Assembly: GCA_947247005.1 (NCBI GenBank)
Contig: OX365944.1
Span: forward strand, 2,058,501 to 2,122,500
Direction of reading: 5' to 3'
DNA from: Spisula solida
Lineage: Eukaryota; Mollusca; Bivalvia; Venerida; Mactridae
DNA: 64,000 nt
Shown here piece by piece: positions 24,105 to 36,999 of the stretch; positions within the stretch are counted from its first letter, which is position 1, and each line of letters begins with the position of its first letter. The translations under genes and the position numbers were made by a program. The notes beneath the pieces were generated by a model. That model worked only from the letters and a program-made list of their open reading frames with translations, ran no database searches and was not told the DNA's origin.

Positions 24105-25130
24105 ATACTGAGACATATTTCTGTACGTTGATTCCCGTGTGAAGCAAGTTTAATTTGGTAAACCTAACTTAATATGAAATCCAATTTGGACTATAAAGAC
24201 TACTATGGAGGTACTTTAAGTGTTAATAGTCTTTGTCACCACGGAAATTAATGTTATTAAAGTCGTTATAATACTTTCCCTGGCGAGAACCTTCGTGATT
24301 TGTCTCGTAGTTTTTACATAATACATCCACTCAATCAAATTATGACATGTACTAATATAGTACAAACTCACACAACATAGAAGGTACTAGGCAGACAATC
24401 TGCTTCGGAGTTCCCTACTACGTTCTCAGTCCTTTACGAGTTTTACTGGCATTATCTACAGCTACTGCCCAACAGGAACTGCCTAATCATCATTTGAAAT
24501 ACATGAGTACAGTCAATGCCGAGCAAAACATAGCTTGCTCAACATGTCGTTCAACGCTAAAACATCAAAAACAGTAGAGCACAGACAATTCAAAGCTAAC
24601 CAGAAACGGCGGCAGCGCTTAAGTCACAGAACGGGCTACCCGACAAACAAATTAAATAAACCATTATGGATTGCTTGTGCCTTGTGAAATATTTGAAACT
24701 TACATTCTGTAGTAATATCATCTTAGGATACCAAAAGAACTATACAGTTAACGACTTGACTTAACCTAATATAATGCCTACAGTTACCTATAAGACCAAC
24801 AAGAACCACTTACCATATTTAACTAGCCTCAATCACTTATATTAAGTTTAATATGTTATCTTACTCTAGAGCCTGCACTTCAAAAAAACGTGTTTGTACA
24901 TGTATTTGTAATAGCTTTTGGTTTCTTTGAAGAATTTTAAGCTTCCGCCTCTGGAATTGTTTCTGAGGATTTGTAATGACACTTCAAATGTATTTTGTAA
25001 TCTCTAAACTAGTCTGAATGCTCCAGAGTAAAGACATTCTCTTTGCTAAGAATTTAGTTTATTGAAAATCGGTCTAAATGTTTTATATGTATAATTTTAG
25101 AAAGTAACAGTGTTATCTTATTGTCTGTAC
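24105..25130 (+). repeat. 0.9-1.1 kb module, occurrence b
   Basis: Carries the ACTACTATGGAGGTACT, GGCGAGAACC, GTCTCGTAG, GAAGGTACTAGGCAGACAA, TTTTAAGCTTCCGCCTCTGG and TATTGAAAATCGGTCTAAAT motifs in the same order as the other five occurrences. Confidence 0.75.
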
Positions 25131-25209
25131 ATATTCTCAACATGTTTTAAAGAAGTAAAGAGTACATGAAGTTAAATTCAACTGCTGTCCTATGATCTGT
25201 GCGTCATTC

Positions 25210-25932
25210 ATCGAGAACTGTTAGACACTGTTCTGAAGTTCCAAAAACGCGCAGCCAGAATCATTCTTGATAAGGAATTTGATGCACCATCTGCAGAATT
25301 ATTTAAAGAATTAAAGTGGATGACTTTCCAAGACAGAATTCATTACAAAAAGGCAATATTGGTATACAAATCACTTGATAATATTTGCCCAGAATACTTT
25401 CATTCGAAATTCACATTTAACCAAAACTACCAACACTCAGATCGTCATCTTAGATCAACTGAAAATGGTGAACTCAAGATTCCTAAACCACGGCTCGAAT
25501 TTTACCGCAAGTCCTTAAATTATTCAGGGCCAGTCATTTGGAATGTCATCCCAAAACAAATACGTACTTCAAAAACACTCAAACAATTCAAAAACTCCTA
25601 TCTACAGTGGATGTACTCTGGCCACATGATGTAACATTTACATGTTTCACAACATTACGCTATTAATTATATCTACAAATTACAGTGTTGAATTTTGTAT
25701 ATCATAATTATTTACCATTACCTTAACATTGTGCTTTTTGTTTTTGTTTTGTTTTGCATCTTTATTATTGACTCCATGAGTTTTTCTGTTATGTTTTTCT
25801 TTTGCTCATAATTATCATGTATTCCTGTAAATGATTGTATATATACCAGGTTGATGTGGACCATATTGAAAATTGGTCTAGAACCAAATATGTCATCCAC
25901 TATAAATAAAGTCGTTATTATTATTATTATTC
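25210..25932 (+). mobile_element. 5'-truncated LINE with (ATT)n tail
   Basis: The empty-site paralogue in copy 2 reads GTGCGTCATTCAGACACAAG at ~46031. In copy 1 the same site is interrupted after GTGCGTCATTC by 720 bp ending in ATAAATAAAGTCG plus five or so ATT repeats and then CAGACACAATATGG. The insertion therefore post-dates the tandem duplication. The target duplication is at most a few bases (ATTC), as expected for a LINE. AATAAA is at 25905-25910. It encodes the last ~140 residues of a reverse-transcriptase polyprotein. Confidence 0.88.
25212..25634 (+). pseudogene. C-terminal fragment of a LINE ORF2 (post-RT region)
   Basis: The frame is open from 25212, upstream of the first Met at 25320, to the stop at 25632-25634. 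It includes LKFQKRAARIILDKEF, then LKWMTFQDRIHYKKAILVY, then NYSGPVIWNVIPKQIRTSKT and a FKNSYL-like end. This run (KRAARII, W...R..YKK...VYKSL, SG..IWN.LP..IR, FK..YL) is the well-known tail of CR1/Jockey-group non-LTR ORF2 proteins. Endonuclease, RT and all upstream parts are missing through 5' truncation. The piece is intact as a reading frame but cannot act as an enzyme. It is a different family from the full-length LINE in this window, though both 3' ends share AATAAA(A/G)TCGT. Confidence 0.85.
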
Positions 25933-26220
25933 AGACACAATATGGTTGTACATGTAACAGTGATTTATCGAGTGATTATTACATTTTACATCAGGTTGCT
26001 ATGTTATATCAACAATGTTATATTGTTGTCTGTACTTTAAACTCAACACAATATTAAAGTACTAATACATGTATGGCAGAAAGTTAAATATTCTTTCTTG
26101 TTTGGAACTGACCTACGCCAGACCGTTTATTTTTCAGTTTACCTAAACAATTACAACATATTCATATATCACAGATCAGATATAAAGAATTGCAAAGCAT
26201 GTATTAAAATACCACAAACA

Positions 26221-27291
26221 ATACATAGTAGTTAATGTTGGTGTTTGCATACATATATGTGTATGTATATTATGAGTTCAGTTGCTTAATGAATTTTTCT
26301 AAAAATATTAGTTAAATATTCAGTCTGTCCATCTCACATCATACTGTTTGTGTATACATGGAAGATATAAACACCCATATTTCACTTTGGAGACATCCTT
26401 TTTAAGATCAGCACTTATCCTGAATAAAAGAAAACTCTCAACCCGTCGATACCCAGACATAACATTATTTTGTTAATAAAAATTTACCACTATGTTTGTG
26501 TTGAAAACAATTATACCATATTTGATCTGTCGCGTAGACAGATTTCTAGCTATTTCCCAGCATTTTCTGACTTTTATATACATGTCAAGCGTCTAGCAAG
26601 AACAATGAAGTTTTATAGTGTACAGACTATACGTACAATAATATGCTCCCTTGTTTTAAGGTGCCTTTCGTGTTTGCTGTTTGCATTGAATGATGTCTTT
26701 TCTGTCCGATTCGTTAGAATTTTTTTTTAGTTACTATAAGTAGTTCGTTCATGTCGATCATCTGTATCAACATCTGTATAATTGATCGTCGTCATACGGA
26801 ATGTTTTTCCTTAGTTTAGTTTTATAAGATTATATTGACAGTATAAGTACTGCTTGATCCTTTAAAATAATGAAATCTTGACAATAAGATCTGATTTTGA
26901 GCCCCGTTATCTTTTACTGAAATGTGAAATCCAAAGCTTTGGAAATACAATAATATTATGGATGGAGGTTACTGGTTCGAATATCACTTTAAATTAGTAA
27001 TTATTTGTATTCTACAGTTCTAGTTAACGTTTTTTCTTAGTATATCCCGTTATACGTTGATTATCTTGTTACATTGTTTTTAATTCGTTTGCTTTATCTA
27101 TTATATATCTTTATTATATTATATAATATTTATCTAGAACAATCAATTATAAAAATTATATTCTGTACGTAAAGATGTATATATAAATTATATGAATTAA
27201 CATTGTTCATTAGCAGTGTATGTGACAGAATTATTTACGATACCCCTCTCATCGCGGCATCACTGGCTGCAGTTCCATTGATGCATCTTGT
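26221..27291 (+). repeat. Unoccupied paralogue of the LINE target region
   Basis: This segment matches the ~1.26-kb direct repeats at 46255 and 53308. It continues without interruption into the sequence that follows the right-hand repeat (TGCAGAAGTTTAAAACATTA at 27292 versus TGCAGAAGTTTAATACATTA at 54570). It differs by a ~240-bp gap near 26930 that removes the first half of the tRNA-like sequence, and by the lack of a ~26-bp stretch near 27260. It shows what the locus looked like without the LINE. Confidence 0.88.
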
Positions 27292-27476
27292 GTGCAGAAG
27301 TTTAAAACATTAGACACAGTGTATCGTCCTTGCTGTGTTAAAACGATACGTTTAGCCACAGTTTGATTAAACAATGTGCAGTTTACACAGTTTATCTGGT
27401 TGAAAGTATCACACACACAAAGTTTTGTGATAAGTGTGCGGAAAAATTATTCGCGAAAAAAAAGAAGAAAAATAGA

Positions 27477-27545
27477 ATCTGATGAGTTTCGAACCCGGAC
27501 CTTCTGCGTTGTGATTAGCGACGTTACCACTAGGCCATTTAATAA
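27477..27545 (-). other. tRNA-like (SINE head or tRNA pseudogene), minus strand
   Basis: The minus strand reads TGGCCTAGTGGTAACG (A box and D arm), a short stem with loop CTAATCA, then GGTCCGGGTTCGAAACTC (B box and T arm). The acceptor ends do not pair, so a working tRNA is unlikely. If the loop is taken at face value the anticodon would be AAT. The paralogue at 54753-54820 keeps both boxes (GGGCTCGAAACTC). Confidence 0.6.
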
Positions 27546-29929
27546 ACACAGCGATCTTCATCCTTAAGTAGTTTAAAATAACCGAACAAGCGCTTTGATG
27601 ATCATGATTTATTAACTTACCCGCGTTTTGATATGGGTTGATCCAACCAGTGACGTTTACACAATGCTATTGTGCCATTATATCTTGGCCGCACTACAGT
27701 AGGTTATGTCTCATTTAAGACAAAGCTGACTTTGGGAATGAAATCGAGCATTTTGAGTCCTTTTCACAAGATCGTTATGATCAACATTTTTGAAGGTTCC
27801 AATTAAGTCTGTAAATATCAAACCGCTCGAATATACAACGTGTTTTATACGATATCTAATCGAATAAGCATCCTAACTCAAAACAAAATGTAGATTAAAT
27901 TTCAACTTGATCGACAATACCGTTAATTTTAAAGAACTGAAAATAGTGTGTAACTGGGAATGTGAAGTTTAATTTAAACCGACAAGAATTCCTTTTAGCA
28001 GAAGATTATTGAGTTCATTCTGGCATAGAAAACATCGAGAGAGAGAGAGTCCATGCCTCACGAATGTGACAAATTGTCCTATTTTAAGACCTGTTTTTGA
28101 CACCATGATTCATCAATATATGAGCGCAAACCCTATTTGTTCCGTTCGATATTTTGTAACAACTACTGTATATCATATACGGTGTCAACCACTTAAACTT
28201 AGATCTAGCACAATTTTCTAGTAAGCATATAGCACAGTACTAAACATTAATTGAATGGAATATATGACTAAAATACAAAGTTAACATGAATTGCATAAAC
28301 ACAAATGTCATAACGTTAGCATGCTATAATTTGTTGTAACTATTTTCACCAAAATCCTTTTCCTTTCGTTTAATCCCCCAACAAGTATAGAGAACGGTAT
28401 GTCAACAACAAATGGACTTGATAGATGTTCGAGTTGTTGCCATGGTAATGATTTATATAACAAAACAGTTTACTTATTTTCAATTAAATGATCGACTTTC
28501 TATACATAACCTGACATTCTGATATAAATGCAGCGAATAATCGCGAAACTTTTGTTATTAAATACTTTTCTGATATTTAAGTATAAGTAAAAGGAATATT
28601 GACTGTTCATGTTATAAATAACTCGATATAATTACAAACACTTTATTAGCACTATATAAAGGGAATCTTTACAGTTAAATACGTAATGCATATTCTGTGC
28701 CAGACATTTGTCTTTATTGAAAAACTGGGAACGAAATATTTACGTTTATTCGGAATAGTTGCTATGCGCAAAATTCTAAACAGATAAAACAACTGAAATG
28801 CCGTCTAAGTAGCTACTAGTGAATTATTAGATAATATGCAGACTTAGCAAAAAAATGAAGAAAACACTAACCACAACACCGAAAGAACTGCTCTAAAGAA
28901 CATAAGGGCAATCAACTGGAGATATTTCATTGCCGCGATACTGGATAATGTCCTTTTAAATTTTTGTGCCCTATTAAATTTAAAGTTTAATGCTACATGC
29001 GAATATGGTGAATAAACTTTAAAGAAATTATCGAAAGGTCTTTGTTCGATTTTAAAATAATAGATTATGCATGAAGTTTCGTGTTATTCCTGCTTCGTGC
29101 TTATAATCCATTATTTATGTATTTACAAATAGTGTTTCTGTCATTAATTTTACAACTCATGTTAGTGTATATAATATGTATATAGTGCCACATGGGTCTA
29201 CAACCTTCTGGTTGTTTGAAATAAACTAATATAATCTGCATAGGTCTGATGAACAGTAACTGTTGGTTGGCTAGTAGTTCCAATATACCTGTATAACAGC
29301 AAGAAGCACATACATATAACATACAATCGGTTGCGAAAATTGTGATGCTTAACTAACGAATATCAATTGTTGGTACCCTCGTTCATGTAAAATGTCTCAT
29401 ATAGTAGTCTGCTCTATTACCGTAAATTTCAAAAAGATAAAACATTGTTTCATCAGAGGTGACTGAGCTATTGAAATTATGGTTTGGTTGTAGCATAAAA
29501 AAGGCTTGTGTCTGCCTTATGCCTTGTGTTGTTTTGTGGTATTGATATTGTGAAAACTGATTGTTTGCGGGTTTGGCATGAACACTTTTCGAAATGAACT
29601 GATTGACAGTTCCTACATTCGTTAAATTCCCCCCTTTTGGCTGTTGAATTCATAAAAATAAGGGATGCAAGTGGGCACCTCTCCTGTAGCGTTCTTTGTT
29701 GTGTCTGTCGTGGTCTCCGTTCGTTTCTTCTTAGTGCTACCGTTCATGTCCGATTTGTTATTATCTGGTTGAAAAAATCCCAAACACAGTTGCATGTTTC
29801 TATATTTATTTCGGCATTTCATAACATGTCACCAGACCAGTTCCTTTTAAGCAAACGTTTATACTGTCATATATGCCATCATACTAGGACCCTATCAAGC
29901 ATTATGTCGAAAAAGTTCTAGGTAAAGTA

Positions 29930-30640
29930 TGCCAGCATGTTAATACGACAGACGTCCGTTCCCGTGTCAAGTTTAATGCGGTAAACCTAACTTAATTTTG
30001 AATCCAATTGGACTACAAAGACTACTATGGAGGAATTATAAGTGTTAATTGTCTTTGTCGTTACGGAAACTAATGATACTATAGGCGTAATGTTACTTTG
30101 GCTGGCAAGACAATGGGTAAACACCTTCGTAAATTGTCGCGTAGTTTTACATAATACATTTACTCAATCAAATTATTACATGTACTAGTATAGAACAAAC
30201 TCACTCAGACTAGAAGGTACTAGGCAGACAACTCTTAATCTATTTAAAAGGCACTTTTAAAAATGTTTTTAGTAAGTTGCGTGTGGGCAGTTGCTAATGA
30301 CTGGAAAACTCGAATAATTTTAAGCTTCCGTGTCTGAAATTGTTTCTCGGGGTTTGTCATGACAGTAAAAATGTATTTTGTAATCTTCAAATTAGTCTGA
30401 ATTCTCCAGAGTAAATTAGTTTTGTTCGCTCAGATTTTAATCTATTGAAAATCGGTGTAAATGTTTAAAGTATAATTTTAGAAAGTTACACTATGCATTT
30501 ACTATATTGACACAAATATTGTCTACCAAGTTGAGCAATTAAGTCGATTGGCAATCGGTCAAAAATGTTTAAAATGTAATTCTAGAAAATTAAATTACGT
30601 TTTCAATATTGAACATTCAGTAAAAGAAAATTCTCTTTCC
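29930..30640 (+). repeat. 0.9-1.1 kb module, occurrence c
   Basis: Contains ACTACTATGGAGGAATTATA, CAATGGGTAAACACC, GAAGGTACTAGGCAGACAA, TTTTAAGCTTCCGTGTCTGA and AATTAAGTCGATTGGCAATC. Its closest match is occurrence f at 57.5-58.6 kb. Confidence 0.75.
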
Positions 30641-31187
30641 CGTACAAGACGCTGTTGGTACTTGCGTTGGTTACAATTTTACCTTTTGTTTTTTTCTGCT
30701 TGATTTATAAAAGTACAGTTGTCCAGTTGTTTGCTGAATTATTTACACTGTTAATGTTAAGTGCTTTTCGTGCTCTGCTGTTTCTGTTAAATGCGTCTTC
30801 GCCTGTTTGATTTGTTATTATCATTTTATTTATATCAATTCATATCGCACATTCAAAATTCATTTTTTCATATAGTTTAGGACAAACCCGTGTAGTTCTT
30901 CAAGACATTTACTACGCAGATGTGCTCTATGCGTGGTGAGGTTGTGAGATTTCCTTGTGAAATAGCAGTCAGAAGATCATACTAGTTAGCCCACCTGGAT
31001 ACTGTTTTATCAGAAAACTTACGTAAATCGAACTTACGCTAAAATTTAAAATTCCTTATAGGGGCAGGTTTGGTTTGTAGGAGTTCAATAACTGAAATAT
31101 TGTTAATAATACAAGTCCCTTTACCACAGTATGAACTTGTTGTAAACGTATTTGTTCCGGGTTTTTCTTACATTACACATATCACCA

Positions 31188-31235
31188 GGGCCCGGAATTA
31201 CAACAAAACCTTACACTCAGCACTCAACACTAGTA
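31188..31235 (+). mobile_element. Solo end of the GGGCCCGGAATTACAAC inverted-repeat element
   Basis: GGGCCCGGAATTACAACAAA and ACACTCAGCACTCAACAC match the left end of the 417-bp element at 60826-61242, but the interior and right end are missing. Copy 1 therefore keeps only one terminus, perhaps after imprecise excision or deletion. Confidence 0.65.
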
Positions 31236-32099
31236 GTCATGTTATATCACCAGTGTTATTTCGCTGTCTGTGCATTAAAAACAAAATGTTATGAAGTACA
31301 TTTACTAGCACGAAAGTTAAATAGCATCTTACATATTACGCTATATCTTCATCGAGACGGGAGCATCAACAGCCAATGGAAAAAATTAACATCCAATTTA
31401 CGTTTTCCTTTATAAGAACAATACTTAACTTGTATAAAAGAAAACTCTTAACACATCGATACCCATACATGATATTAGAAAGTCAAAATGATCTTCCAAT
31501 ATGTGCTGAAAACGATTATACCATATTTGACTTGTCGTCGAGACTGATTTCTAGCTATTTCTAAGCATTTTCTGGCTTGTAAATGCCTGTCTAGTTGTTG
31601 TATATCTCGTTCAGTAAGAACAGTGAATATTGACAGTTTGCAGACAGTATATTTCAACTAGAATACCACTGTGGCACTAGCATGAAACAAATATAGAAAG
31701 AAAGATAGTAAAGCAGCTAACACAAACTGTCATTCCGTCCATCCACATTTAATTGGACTCTCTTCAATGGAATACGACTTGTCCAGCTAATTCATGTACA
31801 TGTAAATACTACCAATTAATGCACGACTTAATATTATCAAAATGAATGTTTTTGCTTTCAATGTCTTCCTTGTGATGCATCTGAAAACGTACCAAAGAGT
31901 GTACTGCTATTATTATCTTTCACTCTACCACATTGGTTTCTAATCAAACGTAAAACTCCACCAACGATGTTGGAACTAGTTCTTTGTATTAATCAACTAG
32001 CTTCTTACCTAGGTAAGTACTTTGACACCATTGATACCAAACAGCTGTAAATGACACCTTGGTATGCAGCCTTTTTATGCTCTTTTTACTACTTTTTTG

Positions 32100-32375
32100 C
32101 ACTTCTACTAGCTAAAACTAGGTATTTCAGCCGTTTGACTATTGGAGCTGGGTCATTTAGCTCGGGCATTCGGCTTTTTGTTTGCCATAACTGGTTCATT
32201 TAGCAATTCGACAGCTTTGACATGGGGGATCATAACTTGTTTAGTTGGGCATTGTGCCTTGAATATTTTGTTTGATTTTTTGTGCTCGGCTGGGTCTGTG
32301 GTCATTGTGCCTTGTGTATTTGTTATGTTTTCTGTGCTCAAGAGCTGCCTTCCCTGTCTGACTTAATATTATCTT
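32100..32375 (+). mobile_element. Foldback-family arm (plus orientation)
   Basis: Subrepeats (GCTAAAACTAGGTATTTCAG, TTGACTATTGGAGCTGGGTC) are followed by two cores (GTGCTCGGCTGGGTCTGTGG and TCAAGAGCTGCCTTCCCTGT) and the end CTGACTTAATATTATCTTTG. A clean example of the outer end. The overlapping 74- and 62-aa frames are incidental. Confidence 0.65.
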
Positions 32376-34261
32376 TGAAATATATAAAGCGTCTTTGTTC
32401 CAATGTCTGTCTGACTAAATGATCATGTTATGGAGTCTCCTATCCAGTTTTTAAATTGTTTGTTTTTGGCTTGCGGAATATTGACAGTTCGTAGGCAGCT
32501 ATTGAGAACAGAGGTAAATAGGGATCTATTTAGGACCACTTTAGTTCATATGTTGTTATAAACGACATGTTATATTACATAAAGAACTATACCAACAACA
32601 ACACACACAGTCCAATCCCCAGGATTTAATGAAATAAAAACAATACTGAATGAATACAATGTCGCAGCATCAAATGTGAAGATAGTAGTTGATGATAACA
32701 AGTGTTATGTTCAATATTTTAAGTAAGAAAGACATCATTATTTGTGTCTGGTTAATGAGAAGTGAAATAATGGCATAATTACTTGTCCATGTAATCTGAA
32801 AATAAAAATGAACTCTCTATTACTTCGCCATCTCCACTGCCTTGATTCTACTAGGTACCGAGTTTATGTCATCCTTTCATGTTGGCCAGGTTAGCAAGGA
32901 GTGGCTGGCGTCTACCGAATTAGTCTGACAAATGATCAATAACGCAACATGAGATATATCTGGTTGTAAGGCAGCTAATTAAGTCGATGAATGTTGCTGT
33001 ACTTTTTTCACTGTATAATTACTAAAATGTTTTCGGAAATGCTTTATCATGACTTTAACAGTCTCTTTGCTTTTGTTCATTACACAGAACTTAGAACTGC
33101 TTCACGAAATGGTAATATACGTCATGTACCTTCTGGTATTGACTGAAATGCAACCAACTCATTTGAATCTAATTCATTTTCCAGACTTCGCAGTCGATAT
33201 TTAATTCACATGGCTGTGTATGTAGAAACGTAAATCATTCGATTTCTAACCACCTATACTATTGTTCTTTTAAAGTTATTTTTACAGTGTACCCTTGACA
33301 ATGTCAGAGTGTAAATTAGTTTCACATAATAGACAATACTCGCATGTAATAATGCAACACAGAGAAATACGTATTGTAAGCTGCATCATCATTACAATGG
33401 TTGTTATCACGGCAGCCAAATGATCACAAAAAGCGACTAAAATGCTTTGATTGGAATGGTATTACTTGAATGAGAACAGTCGTGCAAAGCTAGCAATTTT
33501 GTTCATATACTATTCTGTTTTAGCATTTCGTGCCACAGGTTTATATAATGTCTTGTTCATATTATGTTTGTCCTCGCCACTTGTACATGTGATGCCCGTG
33601 GTGTTTTCGTGCTCTGTTGTATTTGTTGAATGCTGCCTTTCATGTCCCATATGTATATTATCTTATTAACGAACTTTTACTAAAACCAATACGTAAGGAT
33701 CATAAATATTACTTGCTGTTAACATAAGTGCAGATTTGTCAATAAAGAAAACCAGAACATTTAAATTTCAATTCGTGTACATGTCAATCTAAACAGTTCC
33801 ATTCATTTGTCTTTGTTTCCAAGATTTTATCTAAATTAGACACTGTTCTACAAAGACGTGACGTAACATGTATTCAACAAGTCCAATAAATATACAATAT
33901 TGGCATGACCTTAATAGTGGTTAGGTAACCATCCCTCAGATGACTCGTTAATGAACTGTTCACTGGAGAACATAATTATGTCGTTCAACTAACATGGCGA
34001 GTTCATTACATGGTGTCCAAGTCGTCGAGGTAAAAATAATTTTGATGACAATTTCAAATTTCTTTAAAAATATATAAAATCGTTTTATCTAAATATTTAT
34101 TGTCTCAATATATATGTATCAAATTATCAATAGGCCACTGTAAGAAATGTTTGCTACGAAGAAAGAAGTACATAAAGAATAGCTGCTAAAACGTTCACCA
34201 CTTTCAAGTACCAGGATAGAGGTTATGAATATAAATTGTTGTCTTGGTTCTTATTAAACAG

Positions 34262-34475
34262 ATTATATACAATCGAACAGGGAAGGCAGCACCAACCTAA
34301 CCAGCCGAGCACAAAAAACATGAATATCATCACATACCACAATTACTAGGCACAATGTCCAACATATAATCAAACGAGAAAATGAACTGCCCAAGTGCCA
34401 GCAGTCAAAAAGCTGAATGAACTAGTTTTAGGAATAAAAAAGCTGAATTCCAAGGCTGAATCACCTAGTTTCAAT
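34262..34475 (-). mobile_element. Foldback-family arm (minus orientation)
   Basis: TCGAACAGGGAAGGCAGCAC, then CCAGCCGAGCACAAAAAACA, then CAAAAAGCTGAATGAACTAG subrepeats. At the equivalent site in copy 1 this end has been disturbed by the retroelement tail at 11139-11240. Confidence 0.6.
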
Positions 34476-35136
34476 GACCTAACCATTATCGTGCCAATTA
34501 TATTGATACATTTTATTAAAGTAAGTTAGTAAGTTTTGTTATGTCAATCATGAAGGTATTTCAGGCCTTTGGGTAATCTTCTTATCGTGCAGATTTATAA
34601 TTTAATCAAGTTCCTAGAAATAAAGCACTATGTTAGTGCTAACAGTAATATATCCGTGATTAACACTGGCTGTTGGTAGGTGATTAATCAAACTTGATCA
34701 TGATAGAGTGATGTCGTCTAATCGGTGAGTGACACATTTCAACCGTGATTGATCCAAATCAATGGCATTTTGGGATTAAATATGATTAAAAATTTTTGTT
34801 TCGACTTTTTGTCACTTTTTGAGAACTTGTAATCAATTTAATTGCAATGATTGTCAACATTCCCCACGGAAATACCGAAACAAAGTTCATTGCTTCACGA
34901 TAAATCATGATTAAATATGAATTCAAAATTCCTGGTAGAGCGTGGAACGAGTTGTGCTTTAGACTGAGATTCAAACACATTTACGACAACGATGGTTATT
35001 ATGTCACGTGCACTATTTGTTGTTCGCTTGTGTTTGACTGACTGAGGCGATAGACTGTCTCAGATGGGTAAACATGGACTAAATGAACTCTCTCTCTCTC
35101 TCTATTACAATCATAAGGACAATAAAAGATGAACAC

Positions 35137-36495
35137 AACTCGGAAAGGGATGACAGTACTCAACAGAAACAGCAGAGCGACAACGGTACTGACAATAACT
35201 TAAGAAACATCACAGATATAAGTACAAGTTACAAAAATATAATGAAAATTCGGAGAAGACGGCACTCTATTGAAACAACCGATCACAAAAAAAACCAGAT
35301 ATAACAAATACCACAATATCACACGGCAATGCCTAACACACAACTAAACGAGAAAATAAAATTATACAGCTGAAAATCAAATATTCCAGCTGTTAAAAAG
35401 CCGAACGACATAGTTTCACCTATACTTAGTTGACAGGAACAACATCAAAATGAACAAGCAAACAACAACTGAAACCCCAAGAACTGAATTCCTATCAAGC
35501 AAACTAATTTTTGTCTTGTCATATCCTACTAGGTTCTAATTAATCTGATGAGGAATGTTCAATAATATCACCAAGACAATATTCGAGAGGATGTCATTAA
35601 ATATTAAATACTAGTGTGACATCATAGAAATGAGGACTAGAAACATGCGAGTTATTTCGATGATTAATTGAATCAGTCTAAAAGCACTCGACTTTTCATC
35701 AAGATAAAGTTTAATGAACATGAACAAAATTGGTGCCTGTTTTTTGTTAATGATTACATACTCACGGGGAAAACTGCGCACTTGATTAAAAACATGAAAC
35801 AATTGAAGTGCACTTATAAGCTGACGGTAATATATAGTGCATGGTACATGTAATGATCAGTCTACAAGAACAAATATGTCGATGCTGTTTGTGGTACTGT
35901 ATGTTGTGATGTCATATTGCGTCTGGTTTTTATCATCTTCTTGTTTGAAACTCCTCTTCTATAAGGAGGTCATTTTGGTGTATCGAACCCTGTTTGATTA
36001 TCTGTTTGTTCCTTTATAAGTCTCGTTTAGTCCTTCGATTGTTTAATATCAAATCATAGAGAGAACGAGCTCTTTATCCATCAGTTGTGTGCGGCTGAAA
36101 CTAGGTGTTTCGGCTATTTTACCACTGAAACTGGGTCATTCAGCTTTCTAAAGCTTAAACTAGGTCATTGTTTAGTCGAAACTAGGTATTTGAGCTTTTT
36201 GACAGCTGGACATAGACTTTTGACTTTTTTGACGGCTGAAACGGCGAATTTCAGTTTGGAAACCCTCTGTTTGTGTTGTCTTGATATGTGTATCTGGAAT
36301 ATGGCTTGACAGCTTGGACATACAACATTTTGACAGCTGAAGCTTGAAATTTGTTATTCTGGTTAATTTTCTCGTTTAGTTGTGTGTTGGGAATTACACA
36401 TGTGCCGTATAATTGTGGTATGTGATGTTGTTTATGTCTCTTTTCTAGGCTGTTTAAGATGGGTTCTGCCTTCCGTGTCAGATTTTCTGTTATCT
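35137..36495. mobile_element. Foldback-like element with inverted arms (copy 2)
   Basis: Left cores at 35137-35190 and 35245-35300 and an arm to ~35460 face a right arm at 36075-36495. The right arm holds the clearest subrepeats: GGCTGAAACTAGGTGTTTCG, ACTGAAACTGGGTCATTCAG, TCGAAACTAGGTATTTGAGC. The middle (35500-36050) matches copy 1's 12430-13010 closely. A small frame on its minus strand is open in both copies only because of compensating indels, so I do not treat it as a gene. Confidence 0.65.
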
Positions 36496-36999
36496 TTGAA
36501 TACCATTATTATCCATTTTACAACCGTTCGGGTCTATTAGTCACTATAGTGTAGTATAGTTATATTTAAATAATTTAAACACATGTTAAAGATGTTGTAG
36601 CGGTGTGGATCCCACATTCAGATTGTTCAAATGTTGCAATCGCTTCCCTGTTATTAGCGTGTAAGGTGTTACGTATTTAGTTACGTTTGTTTGCTGTCTA
36701 TAGGTTCACATGAGTAGTTGAATCTTTAACAGGTTATCTGCCTAAATGTCACCTTATCCCTACATACTAAGACGTACGTAGATCAGCCAATCATTGCAAC
36801 AGTCAAACAGTCAGAACACTTTCTTAATATCGAACAGCGCTAATTATGTTTACTTAATTAGCTAAATCATAAACATATGTAACTAAACATGTACAATCGT
36901 GACTCGACGGGCTGAAGAACAAATCACACTGTCAAACGATAGTTAATTATCCTGCCGGTGCAGAAATATTCGCTGATACAGCCTGAAAATAAATAATAC

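Larger units (their letters stand above)
22000..25130 (+). repeat. Type-B unit in copy 1 (closest paralogue at 41.16-45.2 kb)
   Basis: Nearly base-for-base match to 41160-45200 for long stretches (for example TTCAACTTGATCGACAATTT, CGACAAGAAGCCTTTATTA, ACTTTAAGATTTTAACAAAA). A more diverged match to 27.7-30.6 and 55.0-58.6 kb also exists (GACAAGAA.CCTTTTAG, GAGAACG...GTCAA, GTTGCCA.GG). Non-coding; frames differ between copies. The 22 kb/41 kb pair is more alike than other parts of the tandem duplication. Confidence 0.8.
8936..33340 (+). repeat. Tandem segmental duplication, copy 1 (~24.4 kb)
   Basis: The segment starting near GAAATACGTATTGTCAGCTA (8969) recurs at 33366 (GAAATACGTATTGTAAGCTG). 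Collinear matches follow: 10.6/33.8, 11.6/34.7, 12.5/35.6, 13.0/36.1, 14.7/37.2, 15.2/38.9, 22.2/41.2, 24.2/44.1, 26.2/46.3, 27.3/54.6, 30.0/57.5, 30.9/60.6 and 33.3/63.2 kb. ATGTCAGAGTGTAAATTAG occurs at the end of both copies. Divergence is uneven: low for 22-25 versus 41-45 kb and visibly higher for 9-15 versus 33-39 kb. The copies are therefore not simply two assembled haplotypes of one locus. Confidence 0.85.

Noticed and set aside
27477..27545. A functional tRNA gene
   Set aside because: A and B boxes are present but the acceptor and T stems do not pair. The relative in copy 2 has a changed B box.
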